Assembly (NCBI GenBank): GCA_913057195.1 | Contig: CAJXNL010000001.1 | Span: 62,001 to 126,000, forward strand | Length of the DNA: 64,000 bases | Reading direction: 5' to 3' | DNA from: an uncultured Wenzhouxiangella sp. | GTDB taxonomy: Bacteria; Pseudomonadota; Gammaproteobacteria; Xanthomonadales; Wenzhouxiangellaceae | Shown: positions 8,743 to 17,997 of the stretch, piece after piece | Layout: each line of letters opens with the position of its first letter | Position numbering within the stretch: position 1 is the stretch's first letter | Notes under the pieces: model-generated | What the model was told of the DNA's origin: nothing | Databases searched by the model: none | Seen by the model: only the letters and a program-made list of their open reading frames with translations | Position numbers and translations under genes: made by a program

Positions 8743-9960
8743 TTACAGCGCCTCTTTCAACTGCTCAAGCGCCCAATCACGAATGGCAGGCGTTTGAATC
8801 TGCATCAGAGGTTCCGCCGCGAATCCATACTTCAAAAGGGCCAAACTCTCTGCTTCGCTTAACCCACGCGAGCGCATGTAAAACAGCGATCGATCGTCCA
8901 GCTGGCCAATGGTGGCACCGTGACTGGCCGTCACCTCCTCAGAATAAATTTCAAGCTCCGGTTTGATGTTCACCCGAGCTTGGTCGCTCAGCAGCAAGTT
9001 GGCAGTGTTGAGATCCGAGTGTGAGTCATCGGCATCGGGGAAAATATGAATGCGTCCATTAAACACCCCAACGCTTGTGCCACCTGCCAGCATCCGAAAC
9101 GCCTCGCGGCTGTTGGTGTGGCCGGTGCAGTGAACAATCTCAGTATGCCAATCCACATGCTGGTGCCCATCCATGACGACAAGCCCATCAATCTCACCGT
9201 GGGCAGTGCCTTCACGTAAGCGCATGGTGAGGTCATGGCGTGTGAGTCGGCCACCGCGGTCAAATGCCACCACACGATATTCAGCCGCTTTGTGAATATC
9301 AACATCGGTCCGTTGCACCCAAACCGATTCATGGTTTTTGCAACAAAGCACGTGCTCGACTTGCGCACCTTCGGCCACATCAATCTCACAGTTCATGTTG
9401 ACCAAGCCTTGGCCGGCGTCTGTTTGATCCTGCAACAGCGTTAATCGAGCGCCTGGCAAAACCTCAATCCTGATCCGTGGGTGCACGTCGGCACTGAATG
9501 CATCAGTTGTGGTGGTGGCCATGATGACAGTGTGCTCACCACTGACCTGGAGATGCCAGGCGTGGTCAAATCGCGCCAAATTAAGCCAAGAAAATGCACC
9601 CTCACGGCCACCATACAGCGCGTCAAAGTCACGCTGCTCAAGCGCCTTGGGATCGGCTGGCATCAGTGTCAAACCCTCCGCCAACTCGCCGGGGTCGCAC
9701 TGCAAAATGCCATGATCAAAATGCAGCAAGGTGCCAGCCACAGGCCAGGCAGGCAAGGCCGCAGGCTCACCCATTGTCCTGGGTTCTGTTTGCGTCTCCC
9801 GCTGCTCAAGGACCCGCAACGGCGTGTACTTCCAGGCCTCCGTTTTTTGGTCAGGAAAACCATGCTGCATCAAACGCTGCAAACCCACCTTACGTGTGGC
9901 TTCATAGTCATCAGCGCAGGCCTGTGCCTCTGGCATCAATGTTTGGGCCAACGCGCTCAT
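8743..9960 (-). CDS. sufD: Fe-S cluster assembly protein SufD
   Basis: Subunit of the SufBC2D scaffold complex on which new iron-sulfur clusters form. The 405-residue protein has a helical N-terminal part ([11 protein letters not shown]) and the long right-handed beta-helix core shared with SufB. Its C-terminal region carries [20 protein letters not shown] with the conserved His near residue 345 that pairs functionally with the SufB cysteine. The ATG overlaps the sufC stop by four bases. N-terminal sequence is poorly conserved, as is usual for SufD. Confidence 0.93.
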   Translation of the reverse strand: MSALAQTLMPEAQACADDYEATRKVGLQRLMQHGFPDQKTEAWKYTPLRVLEQRETQTEPRTMGEPAALPAWPVAGTLLHFDHGILQCDPGELAEGLTLMPADPKALEQRDFDALYGGREGAFSWLNLARFDHAWHLQVSGEHTVIMATTTTDAFSADVHPRIRIEVLPGARLTLLQDQTDAGQGLVNMNCEIDVAEGAQVEHVLCCKNHESVWVQRTDVDIHKAAEYRVVAFDRGGRLTRHDLTMRLREGTAHGEIDGLVVMDGHQHVDWHTEIVHCTGHTNSREAFRMLAGGTSVGVFNGRIHIFPDADDSHSDLNTANLLLSDQARVNIKPELEIYSEEVTASHGATIGQLDDRSLFYMRSRGLSEAESLALLKYGFAAEPLMQIQTPAIRDWALEQLKEAL

Positions 9961-10706
9961 GCCGATGCCCTCTCCAGGTGCGCGTAGCCTTGCTCTTCCA
10001 GACGATGCGCAAGTTCTGGCCCGCCGCTTTCAACAATCTGACCGTCCGATAAGACGTGCACGTGATCCGGAGAGAGATAGTCAAGCAAGCGTTGATAGTG
10101 GGTGATCACCAAAAATGAACGCTGACCATCTCTCAAACGATTGATCCCTTCAGCGACCAGTTTGAGCGCATCAATGTCCAGCCCAGAATCGGTCTCGTCC
10201 AAGATCGCCAGTCTCGGCTGCAAAACTGCCATCTGAGTGATTTCATTTCGTTTTTTCTCGCCCCCTGAAAAGCCTTCATTCACGGCGCGTTTGAGCAATG
10301 ACTCATCCATGTCCAGGCCTTTGAGCGACTCACGCACCATCTTTAAAAACTCAACGCCGTCCACCTCTGATTCCCCACGCGCTTTACGCTGCGCGTTCAG
10401 TGCGGCTCTGAGAAAGTAAGCGTTGTTGACTCCAGGGATTTCAACCGGATATTGAAAAGCCAAGAATAAACCTGCCGCGGCGCGCTCATCGGGCTCCATC
10501 TCACCGAGGTCTTCACCATCAAACTCAATCGAGCCGCTGGTGATTTCATAATCCTCACGCCCGGCCAGTGTGTAGCCGAGTGTGGATTTGCCAGACCCAT
10601 TTGGGCCCATCACGGCGTGCAGCTCACCGGGGCCAATCTCTAAATCCAGGCCTTTAAGGATTTCTTGATCTTCAACACTGACGTGCAAGTTTTTTATTTT
10701 CAACAT
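9957..10706 (-). CDS. sufC: Fe-S cluster assembly ATPase SufC
   Basis: ABC-type ATPase of the SufBC2D complex, cytoplasmic. Walker A is GPNGSGKST (residues 34-42), the signature motif reads [11 protein letters not shown] and the Walker B region [16 protein letters not shown], all matching SufC. I chose the ATG at 10706 ([13 protein letters not shown]), the usual SufC beginning, giving 249 residues. An in-frame ATG at 10724 would add MVGLSN but has no better ribosome-binding site. A short ATTCA repeat lies just upstream. Confidence 0.95.
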   Translation of the reverse strand: MLKIKNLHVSVEDQEILKGLDLEIGPGELHAVMGPNGSGKSTLGYTLAGREDYEITSGSIEFDGEDLGEMEPDERAAAGLFLAFQYPVEIPGVNNAYFLRAALNAQRKARGESEVDGVEFLKMVRESLKGLDMDESLLKRAVNEGFSGGEKKRNEITQMAVLQPRLAILDETDSGLDIDALKLVAEGINRLRDGQRSFLVITHYQRLLDYLSPDHVHVLSDGQIVESGGPELAHRLEEQGYAHLERASA

Positions 10707-10722
10707 ATTCGATAATCCAACC

Positions 10723-10737
10723 ATTCAATTCAATTCA
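10723..10737. repeat. Three tandem ATTCA units before sufC
   Basis: Three exact five-base units lie in the 84-base gap between sufB and sufC, touching the alternative sufC start. Three copies is too few to call a phase-variable tract; recorded only as local structure. Confidence 0.3.
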
Positions 10738-10790
10738 TTTCACGCCAAGTCCGGCTCATTAGGCTTCACCCGATCGGCCGCTTGGTGGTG

Positions 10791-12236
10791 TTACCCGACA
10801 GAGCCTTCCAACGAGATTTCCAACAGCGCCTTGGCCTCAACCGCAAATTCCATGGGAAGCTCTTTAAAGACCTCCTTACAGAACCCATCGACAATCAGTG
10901 CCACTGCCTCCTCTTCATCCAGCCCACGGGACCGGCAGTAGAACAGCTGATCTTCACCAATGCGGGACGTCGTGGCCTCATGCTCAATCTTGGCCCCGGC
11001 GTTGGCCGATTCGATGTAGGGGAAAGTGTGTGCCCCGCAGGTCTTGCCAATCAAAAGGCTGTCACACTGGGTATAGTTTCGAACGTTGTCCGCTTTTTTC
11101 GCCACTCTCACCAAGCCGCGGTAACTGTTGTTGCTTTTCCCAGCCGAGATGCCTTTTGAAATGATCTTGCTTGTGGAGTCTTTGCCCAAGTGAATCATCT
11201 TTGTACCGGTGTCGGCTTGCTGATGGTTATGAGTCAGCGCGACCGAATAAAACTCACCCGCTGAGCGATCTCCGCGCATAATGCAAGAGGGATATTTCCA
11301 CGTGATGGCTGAGCCTGTCTCAACCTGAGTCCATGAGATCCGTGAGTCATCGCCTCGGCAATCCCCGCGCTTGGTCACAAAGTTATAAATGCCACCTTTG
11401 CCATTTTCATCACCGGGATACCAATTTTGGACGGTGGAATACTTGATTTGCGCTTGCTCTAGCGCCACCAGCTCAACCACCGCCGCGTGCAGTTGATTCT
11501 CATCGCGCATCGGCGCCGTGCACCCTTCTAAGTAACTCACCTTTGAGCCAGGCTCTGCAACAATCAACGTCCGCTCAAATTGACCCGTGTCGCGCGCATT
11601 GATCCGAAAATAGGTGGACAGCTCCATCGGACACACCGTGTCTTTGGGCACATAGACAAATGAGCCATCGGAAAACACCGCCGAGTTCAGTGCTGCAAAA
11701 AAGTTATCGGTGTGAGGCACGACCGTGCCCAAGTACTGCCGAACCAAGTCCGGATGCTTTTGCACTGCCTCGCTCATCGGACAGAAAATAACGCCCGCCT
11801 CTTCGAGTTCCTTTTGAAACGTGGTGCCAACCGAGACCGAGTCGAAGACGGCATCCACCGCCACGCCAGCCAAGCGCGCCCGCTCATGAAGCGGCACACC
11901 CAGCTTGTCAAAGGTCTCCAACAGCTTAGGATCAACCTCATCCAAGCTCTTGGGCCGATTTTTTTGTTTCGGCGACGCGTAGTAGTGAATGGCCTGAAAA
12001 TCCACCGCCGGCACATCCAAATGAGCCCAGTTTGGCGCCTTCATGGTCAGCCAATGGCGATACGCCTTCAGTCGCCACTCCAGCAGCCACTCAGGCTCAT
12101 TTTTCTTCGCTGAAATCATCGCAACGATTTCTTCATCCAAACCTGGACGAATCATGTCCGACTCAATGTCCGTTGTGAATCCAGCGGTGTACCGTTGCTG
12201 GAGTCGGCTTTCAATTTTTTCGACTGTCTCACTCAT
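10791..12236 (-). CDS. sufB: Fe-S cluster assembly protein SufB
   Basis: Scaffold subunit of SufBC2D where cluster assembly is thought to start. At 481 residues it has the usual SufB length. Recognisable blocks include [18 protein letters not shown] near the N-terminus, [20 protein letters not shown], and [18 protein letters not shown], whose Cys near residue 400 corresponds to the essential SufB cysteine. ATG at 12236. It follows the Rrf2 regulator by 92 bases and leads the structural genes of the operon. The order sufB-C-D-S-U is typical of SUF operons that use SufU. Confidence 0.96.
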   Translation of the reverse strand: MSETVEKIESRLQQRYTAGFTTDIESDMIRPGLDEEIVAMISAKKNEPEWLLEWRLKAYRHWLTMKAPNWAHLDVPAVDFQAIHYYASPKQKNRPKSLDEVDPKLLETFDKLGVPLHERARLAGVAVDAVFDSVSVGTTFQKELEEAGVIFCPMSEAVQKHPDLVRQYLGTVVPHTDNFFAALNSAVFSDGSFVYVPKDTVCPMELSTYFRINARDTGQFERTLIVAEPGSKVSYLEGCTAPMRDENQLHAAVVELVALEQAQIKYSTVQNWYPGDENGKGGIYNFVTKRGDCRGDDSRISWTQVETGSAITWKYPSCIMRGDRSAGEFYSVALTHNHQQADTGTKMIHLGKDSTSKIISKGISAGKSNNSYRGLVRVAKKADNVRNYTQCDSLLIGKTCGAHTFPYIESANAGAKIEHEATTSRIGEDQLFYCRSRGLDEEEAVALIVDGFCKEVFKELPMEFAVEAKALLEISLEGSVG

Positions 12237-12328
12237 AGGTCATATCCAAGTATCGCGTGTGTTGACTGCACGTTCGCAGCCATGGATTTTCGATCGTCTG
12301 ATTGTTGGCAGAAGCTGAAAGCCCCGAC

Positions 12329-12796
12329 TCACCCATCAAAATGCGTGGTGATTGGGATTTTGCCTTGCCCCAGCATCGGCTTTGACTTGTTTAAGCCAGC
12401 CAAGTCCGCCAGACTGAGGTCTTGCAGCGCCTGCTCGACGGCTGAACCGATCGTTTGCCAACTGCTTTTCAGGCTGCAGTAGGCCTCGTGCGAGCACAAA
12501 CCCGGCTCAAGGCCGCACTCGGTCATCGCAATGGGGCCTTCCATGGCTTCGACAATCGCCGCCACTGACATGTCGGCGGGGCGAGCAGTGAGCTGATAGC
12601 CTCCGTTCACGCCCCGAATGGAGCGCACCAAGCCGCCCCTGGCCAACATTTTGAGGACTTTTGCCACCGTGGATGGCTCAATCGCGGTAACCTCTGCAAG
12701 CTGATTGGCCGAGGCACGCGCATCCCACGGCTGTTGCCGAGCCAGCTCGGCGAGCAGCACCGTGGCATAGTCTGTCAGCTTGCTGATTCGGAGCAT
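12329..12796 (-). CDS. Rrf2-family SUF operon regulator
   Basis: Transcription regulator of the IscR/SufR-like Rrf2 family, placed first in the SUF operon. The 155-residue protein starts MLRISKLTDYATVLL, a winged-helix DNA-binding beginning typical of SUF-associated Rrf2 regulators, and has the conserved RSIRGVNGGYQL wing. Three cysteines (Cys94, Cys101, Cys107; spacing C-x6-C-x5-C) could hold an iron-sulfur cluster, as in IscR. The ATG at 12796 has GAGG just upstream; an in-frame TTG at 12811 is less likely. It probably senses cluster demand and controls its own operon; this is known for the family and inferred here. I could not identify a clear operator in the 133-base divergent gap. Confidence 0.9.
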   Translation of the reverse strand: MLRISKLTDYATVLLAELARQQPWDARASANQLAEVTAIEPSTVAKVLKMLARGGLVRSIRGVNGGYQLTARPADMSVAAIVEAMEGPIAMTECGLEPGLCSHEAYCSLKSSWQTIGSAVEQALQDLSLADLAGLNKSKPMLGQGKIPITTHFDG

Positions 12797-12929
12797 AATG
12801 GCCTCGCCCAATACTTATTAATCACATCATAACAAATGAAGACCAAATCAGTATGAATTACGTGAAGATCGGGGATCCCGTAGACTGGGGTGAAGGCCCT
12901 TTTCGGACAGTGTGACAAGGCTTGATGCG

Positions 12930-14774
12930 ATGACAGAGCAAAACGATTCTTTTGACTTCTCAATGAGCCTGGATGCGACCCCCCAGGCCAAATCGACTGA
13001 GCCACCAAAGCGCTACATGGCACCGCCATTCCGAGGCCATCCGATCAACGCCGAGGCTGTGCTGATTCAGCCACACGGGCAATATCCACCCCAGCAGATC
13101 AACGCGCAATTGGCTCAGCTTTTAGGCTTGTGCAACGAGCTTAGGGACATGGATGGCCACCGTCGACACATTGCGCAGACGCTGGGCCTGTCATCGAAAC
13201 ATGCCGGCGCTGTACAAGAGGGGCTTGAGCATCTCAAAGACCGTGGACTGTTGATCCCGGAGTCGACGCTGCTGCAGGGCCTGAGCGTGACTGCTGGCCA
13301 GGATGCCCCTGCGCCAGCGTTAGGCCATTGCTTTATTCGAACCTGCGATCGACCAGACAACTTGAGTCAACTTCTGGCCAGCCTCCAGCACACGCTATCC
13401 GGCGGGCCCGATCTGACGATTTGGGTGCTTGATGACTCCAAGCAGGCATCAAGCGTGTCAATAAACCGCACAGCGATCGATGCGTTTGCCGCGCAATGGA
13501 CCGGCAACGTCCACCACGTGGACATCGACAGACGTCGCGCGCTGATCAAACTGATCGCCGAGCGCGCCGGGGCCGATCACGATTGGCTTCATTGGCTGAT
13601 TGAAGGTGATGAACATGATCCCGAGCCCACCTATGGCGCCAGTCTGAACACCGCCCTGTTGTTGGCGGCCGGTCAACGACTGTGCATACTCGACGACGAT
13701 GCCACACTCAGCCCCTTTGGCTTGCCCGACGGGCATGCCAGCATTCACATCCAAGCAGACCGTCATCAAAAGACCGCGTTCGTTGATCCCGATCAACCCG
13801 AGGCCAGCCAATTTCCCACGCTGACCGTCAACCCAGTGGCGCTTCATGCCCAGTGGCTGGGCCAATCACTGGCCAACGTGGTTGCCAGTCAGGCCCCCCG
13901 CCATCCCGAGCTGCTCAGTCGCATCGACGCCCAAACCCTCCATGAGCTCAGTGGCGACCCGGTCATCCGTCTGACAACCAACGGGACTTTGGGCGATCCG
14001 GGAACAAGCGCCATGACCTGGCTCTTTGGCCTCCCGGCCGATGAACTCAGCGCCATTTGTCATCAAGACGCGGCGTGGAAAAACCGCCTGTTCAATCGAC
14101 GCTTCGCGCGGTCCAGCTTGGGCACACAGATCACCACGGATTTTCATCTGATGACAACGACCCTGACGGGGATCGACAATCGGGTGATGCTGCTGCCCAC
14201 CGCAGCGAAAGGCCGCAATGAGGACTTGTTGTTTGGTGTTTTGATTCGTTTTCTCTACCCCGACGCGATGTGTGCGCAGTTGCCGATGATGTTGCCCCAC
14301 CGGCCCGAGGACAAACGAAGCTGGACCGAGGACAACCTCTCAGTCGATCCCTCCCTTCACAAGCGCCATGGAGTCATTCGTGTGCTGTGCGACTGGATTT
14401 CGACCTTGGATATGTCCAAGGGTCACCATGCAACTCGGTTGGCCTACTTAAAAGCATGCCTTGAGCACCTGGCGAACTTAAACTCGCAAACTCTGAAAGC
14501 CCAATTGCTCAATCAGCTGGCTGAACTTCAAGCAGCGCAGCTCAAAGACATCAATGAAACCGCTGCTGAAGCTGACCCCCCGGCCTGGCTGAAACCCTTG
14601 TTTACACAGGTGGCAGAGCAAATGGCGGGCGTTGATGAGCATGCCGAAGCGCACTTGGAGGCGCTTGCCGGTGACCTCCAGACGTTTGCAAAACGGTATG
14701 CGCAAGCGCTGGACAGCTGGACTCAGAGCTGGCGTTGGTGTTGCCAACACGACATGGCGGAACACTTGAACTGA
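12930..14774 (+). CDS. Unrecognised glycosyltransferase-like protein heading the amgK-murU operon
   Basis: A 614-residue cytoplasmic protein with no signal peptide or membrane span. I do not recognise a named family. Residues 60-115 resemble a small winged-helix domain (LLGLCNELRDMDGHRRHIAQ followed by LEHLKDRGLL). From about 130 the chain looks like a GT-A fold: FIRTCDRPDNLSQLLASL, IWVLDDS, then CILDDDATLSP with Asp255-257 as a likely DxD metal site. A conserved-looking GRNEDLLFGVLIRFLYP follows near residue 428. The last 130 residues are mostly helical. The ATG at 12930 has AAGG upstream; a GTG at 12912 is possible. Its stop overlaps the amgK start (TGATG), so the three genes are probably translated together. 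A sugar-transfer role is inference. Confidence 0.75.
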   Translation: MTEQNDSFDFSMSLDATPQAKSTEPPKRYMAPPFRGHPINAEAVLIQPHGQYPPQQINAQLAQLLGLCNELRDMDGHRRHIAQTLGLSSKHAGAVQEGLEHLKDRGLLIPESTLLQGLSVTAGQDAPAPALGHCFIRTCDRPDNLSQLLASLQHTLSGGPDLTIWVLDDSKQASSVSINRTAIDAFAAQWTGNVHHVDIDRRRALIKLIAERAGADHDWLHWLIEGDEHDPEPTYGASLNTALLLAAGQRLCILDDDATLSPFGLPDGHASIHIQADRHQKTAFVDPDQPEASQFPTLTVNPVALHAQWLGQSLANVVASQAPRHPELLSRIDAQTLHELSGDPVIRLTTNGTLGDPGTSAMTWLFGLPADELSAICHQDAAWKNRLFNRRFARSSLGTQITTDFHLMTTTLTGIDNRVMLLPTAAKGRNEDLLFGVLIRFLYPDAMCAQLPMMLPHRPEDKRSWTEDNLSVDPSLHKRHGVIRVLCDWISTLDMSKGHHATRLAYLKACLEHLANLNSQTLKAQLLNQLAELQAAQLKDINETAAEADPPAWLKPLFTQVAEQMAGVDEHAEAHLEALAGDLQTFAKRYAQALDSWTQSWRWCCQHDMAEHLN

Positions 14775-15763
14775 TGGATGCGCGCGCGGCGGCGGCGTGC
14801 GAATGGGGCATCTCTCAGCTCGAGGGCAGTCATTGGTCTGTTGAGGCCATTGGATCAGACGCCAGCTCAAGGCGCTATTTTCGGCTGCGCGGCTCCAACC
14901 AAACATTCATCGTCATGGATGCTCCACCCAACAGCCCCGAGATCTCACCGTTTATTGACGTCCAACAGCGCCTGTCGTCAGCGTCACTTCATGTGCCCAC
15001 GATCCTGGCATGTGAGCCTGGCGAGGGGTGGATGCTGTTGACGGACTTAGGGCAGCAGACTTTTCTTGAGGCCTTGCAAGACGCACCGTCGTTTGCGCTG
15101 CTGGACAAGGCCTTAAGTGCTCTGGAGACGATGCAAACGCAGGTGGCAACTCAGGGGCTTGAGGTATACGACGCTGCAAAGCTTCAACGGGAGATGGATT
15201 TATTTGTCGATTGGTTTTTGGCCCAACATTGGTCGGTCACGCCCACGGCTGCCGAGCTCGATCGGTGGCATGCGCTGTGCGCTGAGTTGATTGATGTGGC
15301 CACAAGCCAAACGCAGGTCTTCTGTCATCGCGATTTTATGCCCCGAAATCTCATGGTCAGCCAACCCAACCCAGGCATTATCGATTTTCAAGACGCCTGC
15401 ATCGGGCCGGTCACTTACGACTTGGTCTCGTTGTATTTGGATGCTTTTATCAGTTGGCCACGCGACCAAGTCGATGAGGCCTTCGAGCGGCATCGACATC
15501 GGCTATTGACCCAGGGGGTGAGCGTTCCAGACTCAGCCAATGAGTGGTTGATGTGGTGCGATGCGATGAGTGTTCAACGCCATCTCAAAGTCATTGGCAT
15601 CTTTGCGCGCATCGCTTATCGTGATCACAAACCCCACTACCTGGCCGATACACCGCGTTTTTTTGACTATCTGAGCGACACACTGGGGCGTCTGCCGCGC
15701 TTGAGCCCGTTGGCTGAGCTGATTCATGCCTGGCGGCAGCGCGCCACGCCGGAGCGGGCATGA
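14774..15763 (+). CDS. amgK: N-acetylmuramate/N-acetylglucosamine kinase AmgK
   Basis: Anomeric sugar kinase that makes MurNAc 1-phosphate in the cell-wall recycling shortcut that bypasses de novo UDP-MurNAc synthesis. The 329-residue protein is an aminoglycoside-phosphotransferase-fold enzyme: a P-loop-like SDASSRRYFRL near the N-terminus, catalytic CHRDFMPRN (His185, Asp187, Asn192) and the metal-binding DFQD (204-207). The ATG at 14774 overlaps the previous stop, and its own TGA overlaps the murU start. In Pseudomonas this route gives intrinsic fosfomycin tolerance because it avoids MurA; the same is likely here. Confidence 0.92.
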   Translation: MDARAAAACEWGISQLEGSHWSVEAIGSDASSRRYFRLRGSNQTFIVMDAPPNSPEISPFIDVQQRLSSASLHVPTILACEPGEGWMLLTDLGQQTFLEALQDAPSFALLDKALSALETMQTQVATQGLEVYDAAKLQREMDLFVDWFLAQHWSVTPTAAELDRWHALCAELIDVATSQTQVFCHRDFMPRNLMVSQPNPGIIDFQDACIGPVTYDLVSLYLDAFISWPRDQVDEAFERHRHRLLTQGVSVPDSANEWLMWCDAMSVQRHLKVIGIFARIAYRDHKPHYLADTPRFFDYLSDTLGRLPRLSPLAELIHAWRQRATPERA

Positions 15764-16509
15764 TGACCGCTGCATCTGCGCTCATTACTCAAGCAATGGT
15801 GCTCTCGGCAGGCCGCGGCGAGCGGCTGCGACCACTGACCGACACTGCCCCCAAACCGTTGCTTACGATCGGGGACCGGCCGCTTTTGGTTCATCAACTT
15901 CAACGGTTGCACATGGCAGGCATTGAGCACGTTGTGATTAACTTAGGTTGGTTGGGTGAGCAGATCCCCAAGGCGCTGGAGGAATGGCTAAGCCAACCGC
16001 CGTTGCTCAAGCTCAAGGTGAGCTATTCTCAAGAGCCTCAAGGGGCGCTGGAGACAGCCGGTGGCATTCGCCATGCCATTGACCGGTTTACACCGGGGCC
16101 AGTTGTGGTGATCAGTGCGGATGCATGGTGCGACTTGGATTACCGTCAACTGACCACCCATCGCTTACAACGTGCCGGTCATTTAATCATGGTCGACAAT
16201 CCCAACCATCACCCCGCGGGAGATTTTGTGTTGGACGATGGCTTGATCCAGCTGCCCAAGGACTCAACCGAGAGGACGGTGACCTTCGCAGGTTTGGGCG
16301 TGTTCTCCACCGAGCTCTTTGGTCAACTGCCGGAGGGCCACCGCCGACTGCGCCCAGTTCTCGAGTCTGCCATTCGGGCCGAGCAGCTCACCGGCACGCA
16401 CTTTAAGGGCCAGTGGTTGGATTTGGGGACGCCCGAGCGCCTCCAGACGGCGCGCGATCAATGGATGGGGGCTTGGCCATCAACTCGGCCCCCATCGGAG
16501 TCCATTTGA
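15760..16509 (+). CDS. murU: N-acetylmuramate 1-phosphate uridylyltransferase MurU
   Basis: Converts MurNAc 1-phosphate and UTP to UDP-MurNAc, the step after AmgK. The 249-residue protein is a small nucleotidyltransferase with the signature LSAGRGERLRPLTDTAPKP (residues 15-33), ISADAWCDLDY in the metal-binding strand and a C-terminal FKGQWLDLGTPERL. The start overlaps the amgK stop within ATGATGA; ATG at 15760 or 15763 are both possible. The TTGATT/TACACT promoter proposed for pntAA overlaps its last codons. Confidence 0.93.
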   Translation: MMTAASALITQAMVLSAGRGERLRPLTDTAPKPLLTIGDRPLLVHQLQRLHMAGIEHVVINLGWLGEQIPKALEEWLSQPPLLKLKVSYSQEPQGALETAGGIRHAIDRFTPGPVVVISADAWCDLDYRQLTTHRLQRAGHLIMVDNPNHHPAGDFVLDDGLIQLPKDSTERTVTFAGLGVFSTELFGQLPEGHRRLRPVLESAIRAEQLTGTHFKGQWLDLGTPERLQTARDQWMGAWPSTRPPSESI

Positions 16510-16535
16510 TTCTGTTCACAGCCAAGCGCTACACT
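16506..16535 (+). promoter_or_regulatory. Candidate sigma-70 promoter for pntAA
   Basis: TTGATT (16506-16511) and TACACT (16530-16535) are separated by 18 bases, four of six matches each to the consensus. They lie across the murU stop, 28 bases before the pntAA ATG, leaving room for a short leader with the GAGG ribosome-binding site. No expression data support this. Confidence 0.4.
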
Positions 16536-16562
16536 CGATGAATACGCGAGTGAGGTGTGGGT

Positions 16563-17687
16563 ATGAGTGCAGTCATCGGCGTCATCCAAGAAACAGCGGC
16601 GGGTGAGCGGCGCGTTGCCCTCGATCCGGGCAGCGTTTCGAAATTGCTTCAACAAGGCCACTCAGTGGTGATCCAAGCGCAAGCGGGCCAAGCCGCCGGC
16701 TTCAGCGATGACCACCCCGGCTGGGCGGACGCCGAATGGGTCGGCCAAGCGCAACAAGTCGCCCAACGGGCTGACATTCTGGTGTGCGTCCAGGCACCCC
16801 CCGCTGAAGTGATCGCCGCGCTCAAGCCGCACGCGGTGGTGGTGGGACAGCTCGATCCGCATCACAACCTTGCGACCTTGCTCGCTGCAGCAAGCGCGCC
16901 CATCGCACTGATGTCAATGGAGCTGGTGCCTCGAATCACGCGCGCTCAGGCCATGGATGTGTTGTCCTCACAAGCCACCGTGGCCGGCTATAAAGCGGTG
17001 ATTCTGGCCGCGCAACTGTCTCCTCGATTATTTCCAATGTTAACCACAGCAGCGGGCACGCTTAGACCGGCCAAAGTGGTGGTTATCGGCGCAGGGGTGG
17101 CCGGCCTGCAGGCCATTGCCACCAGCCGGCGGCTGGGCGCTCAAGTGGAAGCCTACGATATTCGAAAAGCCGCTCGCGAGCAGGTTGAATCCCTGGGCGC
17201 GGTGATGATTGACACCGGCGTGGATGCTGAAAGTGATGGCGGTTACGCCCGTGCGTTGACCGAAGACGAGCAAAGGCAGCAAGCCGATGTGCTGGCCAAA
17301 CACCTGGCCAAAGCCGATGTGGTGATTGCCACGGCCTCCATTCCCGGGAAAACCGCGCCGGTCATCATCACCCAAGCCATGGTTGAGGGCATGAGCTCAG
17401 GTTCTGTGATTGTCGACTTGGCGGCCCAAAGCGGTGGCAACTGCGAACTGACCAAACCTGATCAAACCATCACTCACAATGGCGTGGTGGTTCATGGGCC
17501 GATCAATGTGCCTTCGATGGCACCGCTGCATGCCTCTGAGATGTATGCCAAAAACATCACTGCCTTAATGCGTTTGATTGTGCAAGACGGACAGGTGGTG
17601 ATTGATCAAGATGACGAGGTCATTCGAGGGTGTTTGCTGAGCTTCGAGGGGCAAATCGTTCATCAAGACTTTACCCAAGAAAGCTAG
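16563..17687 (+). CDS. pntAA: NAD(P) transhydrogenase subunit alpha part 1 (PntAA)
   Basis: NAD(H)-binding domain I of proton-translocating transhydrogenase, which makes NADPH from NADH using the proton gradient. The 374-residue protein covers only domain I. It shows QETAAGERRVALDP at the N-terminus, SMELVPRITRAQAMDVLSSQ, a Rossmann motif VVVIGAGVAGLQA near residue 175, and DLAAQSGGNCELT. The separate alpha-1 subunit is the Rhodospirillum-type arrangement; in E. coli, parts 1 and 2 are one protein. ATG at 16563 has GAGG seven bases upstream; a GTG at 16557 is less likely. Confidence 0.95.
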   Translation: MSAVIGVIQETAAGERRVALDPGSVSKLLQQGHSVVIQAQAGQAAGFSDDHPGWADAEWVGQAQQVAQRADILVCVQAPPAEVIAALKPHAVVVGQLDPHHNLATLLAAASAPIALMSMELVPRITRAQAMDVLSSQATVAGYKAVILAAQLSPRLFPMLTTAAGTLRPAKVVVIGAGVAGLQAIATSRRLGAQVEAYDIRKAAREQVESLGAVMIDTGVDAESDGGYARALTEDEQRQQADVLAKHLAKADVVIATASIPGKTAPVIITQAMVEGMSSGSVIVDLAAQSGGNCELTKPDQTITHNGVVVHGPINVPSMAPLHASEMYAKNITALMRLIVQDGQVVIDQDDEVIRGCLLSFEGQIVHQDFTQES

Positions 17688-17700
17688 AGGAGATCGCGTG

Positions 17701-17997
17701 ATGGAAGGCTGGGTGGCTTTATATATTTTCATGCTGGCGGCGTTCACCGGCATCGAAATCATCGCACGCGTCCCTGCGATTTTGCATACGCCGTTGATGT
17801 CTGGGTCAAACTTTATTCACGGCATTGTTTTGGTGGGGGCCATGGTCATTCTTGGCATGGCCACCACCACCGCGGAGATCATTGTTGGCTTTATCGCGGT
17901 GTTTCTGGCTGCTGGCAACGTGGTCGGGGGCTATGTGGTGACAGACCGAATGCTGGAGATGTTTAAATCGTCCGGGCAGGACAAGGACAATTCATGA
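17701..17997 (+). CDS. pntAB: NAD(P) transhydrogenase subunit alpha part 2 (PntAB)
   Basis: Small membrane subunit carrying the first part of the proton channel. The 98-residue protein has three hydrophobic helices (about 5-20, 38-56 and 60-80) and the typical PLMSGSNFIHGIVLVGAM loop. ATG at 17701 with GGAG upstream; the preceding GTG at 17698 is not needed. It overlaps pntB by four bases. Confidence 0.95.
   Translation: MEGWVALYIFMLAAFTGIEIIARVPAILHTPLMSGSNFIHGIVLVGAMVILGMATTTAEIIVGFIAVFLAAGNVVGGYVVTDRMLEMFKSSGQDKDNS

Noticed and set aside
10723-10737. ATTCA repeat as a phase-variation switch for sufC
   Set aside because: Only three units, outside the preferred coding start, in an essential housekeeping operon.
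12797-12929. IscR-like operator between the Rrf2 regulator and the glycosyltransferase-like gene
   Set aside because: An AT-rich segment is present, but no sequence fits the type 1 or type 2 IscR box well enough to call.
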